A stretch of DNA of 64,000 nt from Sabellastarte sp. h YS-2021 (taxonomy: Eukaryota > Annelida > Polychaeta > Sabellida > Sabellidae): positions 23,784,189-23,848,188 of the forward strand of contig OZ024931.1 in NCBI GenBank assembly GCA_964017235.1. Reading direction: 5' to 3'. The notes under the pieces are model-generated. The model saw only the letters and a program-made list of their open reading frames with translations, was not told the origin of the DNA and made no database searches. A program made the translations under genes and the position numbers. Below, piece by piece: positions 58,595 to 64,000 of the stretch; the first letter of the stretch is position 1, and each line of letters opens with the position of its first letter.

Positions 58595-59400
58595 TTAAAA
58601 CAGGCCACATTCTTTTAAATAATTTATAATATTAGAAGCATTTTCATTAAATAACTTTTCCATCGTGTTTATATCTCTATAATGTTTTATTCTAGTGTCA
58701 CATAGGTCGATACAGTCTAATAAAATATGTTTCTATCAGGAAAATGACATGGAATGCACCAGGGGCATCTCTTCACCTTTTAACCGATAACTGTGTATGA
58801 AATAAGTATGTCCTATACAGGCTCGAGTAATTAATATTTCCTCCCTTTGAGATAAACCCATCCAAACATAAAAATCTCCTACTGTAGGGTTTATTTGGAA
58901 TATTTTGTTATCAGGACATGCATTCCATTGAGCTTGCCACTTTTGTTTAAAAACACTATTTACATTCACTTTCAAGTCTGTATAGGGGACTTTGAAGTCT
59001 AATACATTAAAATCCAAGGCCTGTTTGGCAAGCTCATCTGCTTTTTCATTGCCCTTTATGCCTACGTGACTTGGAATCAAAGCTAAAATAACTTTCTTAT
59101 TCACTGACAAACAATCATTAAAAAGTTTTAAAATATCTTGAATAAAAGGATGATCACAGTTGTTGCTAGCAAGAGCTTGAAGACTAGATAAAGAACCAGT
59201 GAATATGATAAAATAATCCCCATCATAATTTTTTACAATATTAAAAGCCATTTTAAGAGCTTGTGATTCAGCTGTGATATATACTAGCATTGCCAGGAAG
59301 TCTGACCTGGGCACTGAGGTTATTAGATGTAGCAGCTGCAGCAACCCTATTTTCTGCCTTTGATCCATCAGTATATATAGCACTATGGTCAGGAGAACAA
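58595..59400 (-). pseudogene. LINE RNase H and C-terminus
   Basis: RNase H pieces: a Tyr-Thr-Asp-Gly-Ser-Lys start in a different frame at about 59385-59365, then TAESQALKMAF, IIFTGSLSSLQAL (the usual Asp is Gly) and LIPSHVGIKGNEKADELAKQ. The C-terminal tail continues after a frameshift near 58740 to a stop at 58595, with NILLDCIDLCDTR-like text typical of the end of Jockey/I ORF2. Confidence 0.8.
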
Positions 59401-59593
59401 CCTTTCAACTGAGCAAATAGACTTTGAAAAAAACAATCATCACCAAGATCTTTCTTTTGATGTGTGAGATATCAATCTATGTGAGGCTTCTGTATAGTCC
59501 AGGGTGGGTCATCTGGCAAAGACACAGTCTGAATTAAATCCAGCTGAGGACAGACAGCAGACAAATCTTCCTCTACATGATGGCCAAAAGATC

Positions 59594-60495
59594 TTATTGC
59601 AGATGGTTTCTTATCATAAGGATCATAATACTAGGGGTTAAAACAACATCATAAGCTGGATTGTTAGGGTTACTTTTCAATTTCAAAGAATACTGAATAC
59701 ATAACTTATCAAACCATAGATATAAAGGAGGTTCATTTGCCTCTACATACAACCTTTGCATTGGAGAAGTCCTGAAGACTCCCAGGCATATTCTTAGTCC
59801 CTGGTTTTGAATTGGTTCCAATTTCTTAAGATATGACTTACATGCAGAACTAAACACAGCACAACCATATTCCGTTCTAGAGTGAACAAATGCACAATAA
59901 AGTATCATTAAAACACTTAAATCTGCTCCCCAATCCATTTTTGAAACTACTTTGAGCAGGTTCATGGCTTTCTCAAATTTTTGACGAATATAATTTATGT
60001 GAGCTTTAAAATTAAGTTTACTGTCAAAGATTACACCAAGGAACTTAGTTTGTGAAACAACAGGGATTTGTGAATCGTATATTGTTAATGTTGGGTCTGG
60101 ATGAAGTTTTCTTTTATTACCTGGTTTTGGAATAGGTATCACAGTGGCCTCTTTCCAGCATTCAGGAATTTCACCTGAAGCCCATATATCATAAATATAT
60201 GAAGTACAACCATCAGTGAGTCTCTTGGTAGATATTTTAGCAGCTGATAATGGATCTCATCTAGCCCAGTGGCTGTATCATGAGACTTTTCCAGAGCAGC
60301 ACATAGTTCTCTAATGGTAAATTGTACATTGATATTTTTGAAACTTTGTAGGTAATTGTTGCTGCTAGAATTCTTGCTACTTTCTTGGGCCAACCTATTT
60401 GCTATGTTTACTCTTTCTGTTATCTTGGTTCCATCATTATTTTTCAGATGATGTATTGTGGTGTTACTTTGTTTGCCACTTATTTTCCTGATCAT
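59594..60495 (-). pseudogene. LINE reverse transcriptase with catalytic core deleted
   Basis: The start of RT is at 60495-60139 (FTIRELCAALEKSHDTATGL, DEIHYQLLKYL), with a frameshift near 60195. Just after the VIPIPKPGNK motif (about 60110) the text goes directly to the RT thumb region (RKLHPDPTLTIYDSQIPVV, TKFLGVIFDSKLNFKAHINY), so the palm, including the YADD motif, is missing. The thumb then runs openly to 59594. Confidence 0.85.
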
Positions 60496-60725
60496 TTCCT
60501 ATACCTTCTTTGCTGGTGTTTCTTTAATTACTTTACAAGCATTGGCTCGACAGTTTTTATATTCATTTATGTTATCTGCTGTAGGATTTGTACGGCATTT
60601 ATCCATTTCAGCATTTTTGCATTCACTGTTGAACCATGGTTTGTAGCTACCAGTGGACTGTCCAGTTGACTTAGGCATACATTTTGTTGCTACATCATTT
60701 AATTTATTTAAAATACAGGAAACCT

Positions 60726-61366
60726 TTATGTTATGTCAGTAAAACTATGCCTATTGATATCTAAAGAACACTGGAGTTTGAATTTTGGCCAATCGGCCTT
60801 TTTAAGATTCCAACGAGGAGCATTACCCTTAGGCAAACTCTTAACTATACCAATAAAAATAGGAAAATGGTCACTACCACACTGATCTGAATGGACCTGC
60901 CATGCAAAATCAAGAAAAACAGATGCAGAACATAAAGACAAATCTATTGAGGTGAATGAACCAGATGTAGGATGAAACTAGGTAGGTGACTTATCATTAA
61001 GTAAACAAATATTGGAGGATTCAAGAAGATGTTCAACCTTATTACCTAAACTATTAGAAGAGGAACAACCCATAGATCACTATGTGCATTAAAATCACCA
61101 ATAAATAAAAAAGGTGCAGGTAACTGGTTGATTAGATTTTCAAGATCACTTTGTGCAACATTAAAACGTGGTGGAATATATACATTACATACAGTTACAG
61201 TTTTATGTAGAAATACTTTTACAGCAACTGTCTGCAGTTCTGTATTTAATTCATGTACCTCATTGGGTATACCTTTCTTAACAAAAATAGAGCAGCTACC
61301 AGTGGTTCTCCCATCTACGTCAGACACACAAGTTTTAAAATAATTCAAATCCTCTAATATGTACAT
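60726..61366 (-). pseudogene. LINE apurinic-like endonuclease
   Basis: Two pieces: 61366-61046 with SIFVKKGIPNEVHELNTELQ, VTVCNVYIPPRF and the catalytic LFIGDFNAHSDLW; and 60941-60726 with the C-terminal motif CGSDHFPIFIG. A gap or frameshift near 61045-60945 separates them. The N-terminal catalytic Asn/Glu part is not clearly present. This enzyme nicks the target DNA for target-primed reverse transcription. Confidence 0.83.
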
Positions 61367-61488
61367 TATCTGAATCTTTAAAATGAGTTTTCTGCAGTGC
61401 TAAAATGTAGGGTCTAAAATTGGAAATCAAATTTTTAATTTCTTCAAAGTTTGGTTTAAAGCCAAGACAGTTCCACTGTAGTATACTT

Positions 61489-62165
61489 TTATTTTTGTTT
61501 GGTTCCATTATTTACACTTTTATTCCCACTCTGCTCTTGTGAATTTGTAATTGGAGATTCTTCAACACTCATTTCACTGTCACTATCACTCAAAGCATCA
61601 CATTTGTTGTATTGTTTAACAGGGTCATTAGATCCCTTGTGTTGTTTGGTCAAATATACTTTGCTTTGGCTTATTTTCAATTTAATGGGGTCATTTTGAG
61701 ATGCACTTGTCGGACTCGATGCACTGGTTTTATTCACTTTAGTTGTCTGTTTTTCAACTGCACACTTTTTGGTTGTATTGTGCCTTCTGGCCAAGTCATT
61801 TCTGTTTGTGTTTCTATGTTCACAGTTTTCACCACAGCTTTGGTTGCTGCAGCTGCTTGGGCATAGGTTGTCTTCACTGAATTGAATATGTCCATTTGCC
61901 TCTTGGCTTCTGTGTAGAAAATTCTTCTTTCAGCCTTTATCCTCGGTATTTCTTTCTCTTCTTTCCATTTTTGACATGCCCTATCATTTCATGTATGATT
62001 TCCTTCGCAATTAACACATTTTGGTTCATTTTTGCATTCCTGGGAGTCAGTGTGATCTTCTTATCCACATTTATTGCAAACCTCATTTTTCGTGCAGTTG
62101 AATTTTGTGTGGCCAAATTTCTGACAATTATAACATCTGACTGGATTAGGAATAAACTGTGACAC
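61489..62165 (-). pseudogene. LINE ORF1 C-terminal part with CCHC knuckles
   Basis: From about 62160 leftwards: PVRCYNCQKFGHTKFNC (C-x2-C-x4-H-x4-C), then CNKCG with a stop, then CVNCEGNHT with a stop. Three knuckles are the norm in Jockey/I ORF1. A Lys-rich coiled region follows, and 61794-61489 is a polar tail. Confidence 0.8.
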
Positions 62166-62285
62166 AGTCACCCTGTAGTAACCCACCCTGATATATTTTG
62201 GTAAGGTCTGGCTTTGAAATGTCAATACAAAGGTTCCTGGCTGCTTCCTAAACCATCTCTGAATACAGTTATCCTGTCCAGTTTG

Positions 62286-62515
62286 TTTTATTTATTTATT
62301 TATTTGGGATTTCAACACTGTACAAGTCATATCACGATGGGTAGTTGGAAGGGCAGAGGAAACCAGTACAAATAGTTTGTCAGGGTTCTGTACCGTAAAC
62401 TGCCAACCAACGGCAAGCAACTACCAGCTTTCCCACTTGAGGCCATGTCGGGAACCGAACCCTGGCCTCAGAGGTGGGAGGTGAGAGTGTTACCACTCTA
62501 CCACCGTGGCCCCCT
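62286..62515 (-). mobile_element. Full-length SINE inserted in LINE ORF1, 14-bp target duplication
   Basis: TCCTGTCCAGTTTG flanks it (62272-62285, 62516-62529). On the plus strand it begins with the A/T tail complement (TTTATTTATTTATTT), the core GTCATATCACGATGGGTAG, and ends with box B complement CGGGAACCGAACCCTGG and box A. Same family as 38060 and 35828. Confidence 0.92.
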
Positions 62516-62965
62516 CCTGTCCAGTTTGATGACACCTTCATCCTTTAGGCCTTCAAGTATTTCTTCATCAGTGCAGTCTTTTATGTCTGGACAGCTAACG
62601 ACTCCTTTTTTCGTGTTTAAACTATAGTGAGGAGATACACTGATTGGGATCACATTGTCCATGATCAAGCTCAATTTGGTTGTTTTCAATAGTTTGCTGC
62701 TTTGAGTTTCCTTGTCTACTTCAATCAATATGTCTCCATTCCTTAATTTCTTTATATTAAAGGGATTAGACCCAAGTACAGCAACAATGGCCTTGTTTAC
62801 AGCAAATGGTGACAGTTTTGACAAAGGTCTCTCATTGTCTGTTCCTTTTACTAGCAGGAATCGTGGCCATGAACAAATCTGTGCTGAATCCGAGTTTGTA
62901 CTCATGATTTCAGGCGAAGTTCTAATCCTTTTTCTATCAGTCATTGGGGAATTTTGTGATGCCAT
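62498..62965 (-). pseudogene. LINE ORF1 N-terminal part
   Basis: From a probable ATG at 62965 (MASQNSPMTDRKRIRTSPE): basic leader, then FLLVKGTDNERPLSKLSPFA, VNKAIVAVLGSNPFNIKKL and RNGDILIEVDKETQS, typical RRM/PRE_C2HC-like ORF1 text of Jockey/Nimb LINEs. It is cut at 62529 by the SINE. The longer ORF upstream to 63058 is probably 5' UTR. Confidence 0.8.
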
Positions 62966-63300
62966 AATGTTAAAGTGGTTATTCGTTGCCAATGCTCTCC
63001 ACCCACCCTTCGAGCCCAACAAGGGGATATCATAATAGTGTGGGGCTGAGCCCTGCACTCTGATATCAGAGATACATTAGCAATATACTTAAAGAACACA
63101 AAAGTGAACCTTGATTGACCTGTTAAGCAGCCGCCTTCTAGATACTCCAAACAAAAGTACAAACCAAACACCAGCACAATACAACAATCAAAAACAGCAG
63201 TATAAACCATTAGAATAAACAAACCATCATTATTTTGGAGCACTAGGGCTTGGCACTACCAGCTGATTGATTAAGGTCATCTTAATATTACTTTAGAAAA
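62966..63300. other. LINE 5' UTR or flank
   Basis: No feature apart from the possible LINE leader. Confidence 0.45.
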
Positions 63301-63440
63301 AATTTTGACAGAGTCAAGGTCAAAGGTCAGACTAAGGTGAGAGTATGACATTGCACATCTATAATTCCTAACCAATATCCCTACCAAGTATCAACATACT
63401 AAATCTAACGGATTCTGAGATACAGGTCAAACAAGATATT
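63300..63440 (-). repeat. Single inverted unit of the 140 bp repeat
   Basis: GTCAAGGTCAAAGGTCAG, CCAATATCCCTACCAAGTAT and GATTCTGAGATACAGG are the reverse complement of the unit seen at 6770, 12023, 20925 and 29640. Confidence 0.75.
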
Positions 63441-64000
63441 TACCACTGCTGACCACATATAATAATGCCAGATATGGTACACTTCATATAGTATTCATTC
63501 TGTGTTTACCTTTTTTCAAAATAGACCCATAAACTGATTCAAGGGTTTTCATCAATTACACACAAACAAAGTAATATTTTTAATATTTGCATAAATACTA
63601 GTGCTTAAATATTTGGCAAGATGATAAAGGGATAACACACCTATTATTTCAGCTATTAATATTAAAAATGTATAAAATACTCTTTGTGTTATTGAGGTTC
63701 AAAGTAAAAAATTCACCAAAATTAGACCCATAAACTAATTAACGATTCTACTTGACCTTTATATGACCTTTCTGAATAATACCAGGTGAATCTACCTTTG
63801 CTTCATATCTGGTTCATTACTGCATCTTATGATCGGGAATCTTCTTGTGCATACAAATATACTTTATTTTTACTTTGTTTTAATCAGGGTTGAATCTTCC
63901 CTAATATTACCAAGGTTCAAATCTTCATCACTTCTAGTGTGAGAATCACTAGGTTTTACAATCTATGCATTTATATCCCCTTTTACTTTATTTGCCTGAC
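63441..64000. other. No feature recognised
   Basis: AT-rich non-coding sequence up to the window edge. Confidence 0.5.

Larger units (their letters stand above)
58595..62965 (-). mobile_element. Jockey/I-like LINE, full layout but defective
   Basis: On the minus strand: ORF1 with PRE/C2HC-like N-terminus and CCHC knuckles, then ORF2 with AP-like endonuclease, RT remnants, and RNase H. The endonuclease plus RNase H combination is found in the I/Nimb and some Jockey-group LINEs. There are many frameshifts, a SINE inside ORF1, and a large deletion in RT. The 5' UTR may extend to about 63060 or beyond. Confidence 0.83.

Noticed and set aside
61128..62162. Plus-strand ORFs (hydrophobic, membrane-like)
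   Set aside because: They are antisense to the LINE endonuclease and ORF1; hydrophobic character follows from reading A-rich LINE coding strand in reverse.

Overview
This is animal nuclear DNA: AT-rich, with introns, one conserved host gene, and otherwise almost entirely transposable elements. The mix suggests a lophotrochozoan, most likely a mollusc: DIRS-order retrotransposons, a Jockey/I-type LINE, a tRNA-derived SINE with an AAATA tail, and Helitron-like (pearl/HINE-type) repeats carrying arrays of about 140 bp units. The organism is an inference from this content; nothing in the window names a species.

Host gene. The plus strand between about 10.97 and 18.81 kb carries the last six coding exons of CNOT3 (CCR4-NOT complex subunit 3): a Ser/Pro/Gln-rich linker and then the complete C-terminal NOT box. 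All splice phases agree. A symmetric 120-nt candidate cassette exon lies further upstream (5367-5486). The introns are filled with Helitron-like arrays, one holding a hAT MITE with a perfect 8-bp target duplication. The N-terminal exons lie before the window. From 18.8 to about 31 kb I see no other gene, only 3' UTR or intergenic DNA with MITEs and dispersed repeats.

Retrotransposon region. Window start to 4956 is the 3' part of a DIRS1-like element (E1). 31.28-34.48 kb is a 3.2 kb foldback element. 36.1-36.65 kb is a minus-strand DIRS gag relic. 37.3-42.7 kb is a decayed tyrosine-recombinase element of a second lineage (E2), with a SINE inside gag. 42.73-48.58 kb is a second DIRS1-like element (E3), with inverted terminal repeats and an internal complementary region, inserted in a minisatellite. 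49.27-57.98 kb (minus) is E4, related to E2 but with split direct repeats (A1 - ORFs - B1 - A2 - spacer - B2), carrying a 1.4 kb hAT-type insertion. 58.6-63.0 kb (minus) is a Jockey/I-like LINE with a SINE in ORF1 and a deleted reverse-transcriptase core.

How the parts relate. All the retroelements are broken. E1 has frameshifts and tandem stops. E2 has many frameshifts. E3 has lost the RT catalytic segment. E4 has YIGN in place of the RT YxDD motif and has lost the end of RNase H. The LINE lacks the RT core. E4 still has an apparently intact tyrosine recombinase. Nested insertions with readable target duplications allow the order of events to be worked out. No wholly new system was proven; the most unusual items are the E4 terminal architecture, the E3-in-minisatellite nesting, a unit found in opposite orientations at 24-25.6 kb, and repeat arrays that seed many AGGTCA-type half-sites in CNOT3 introns.
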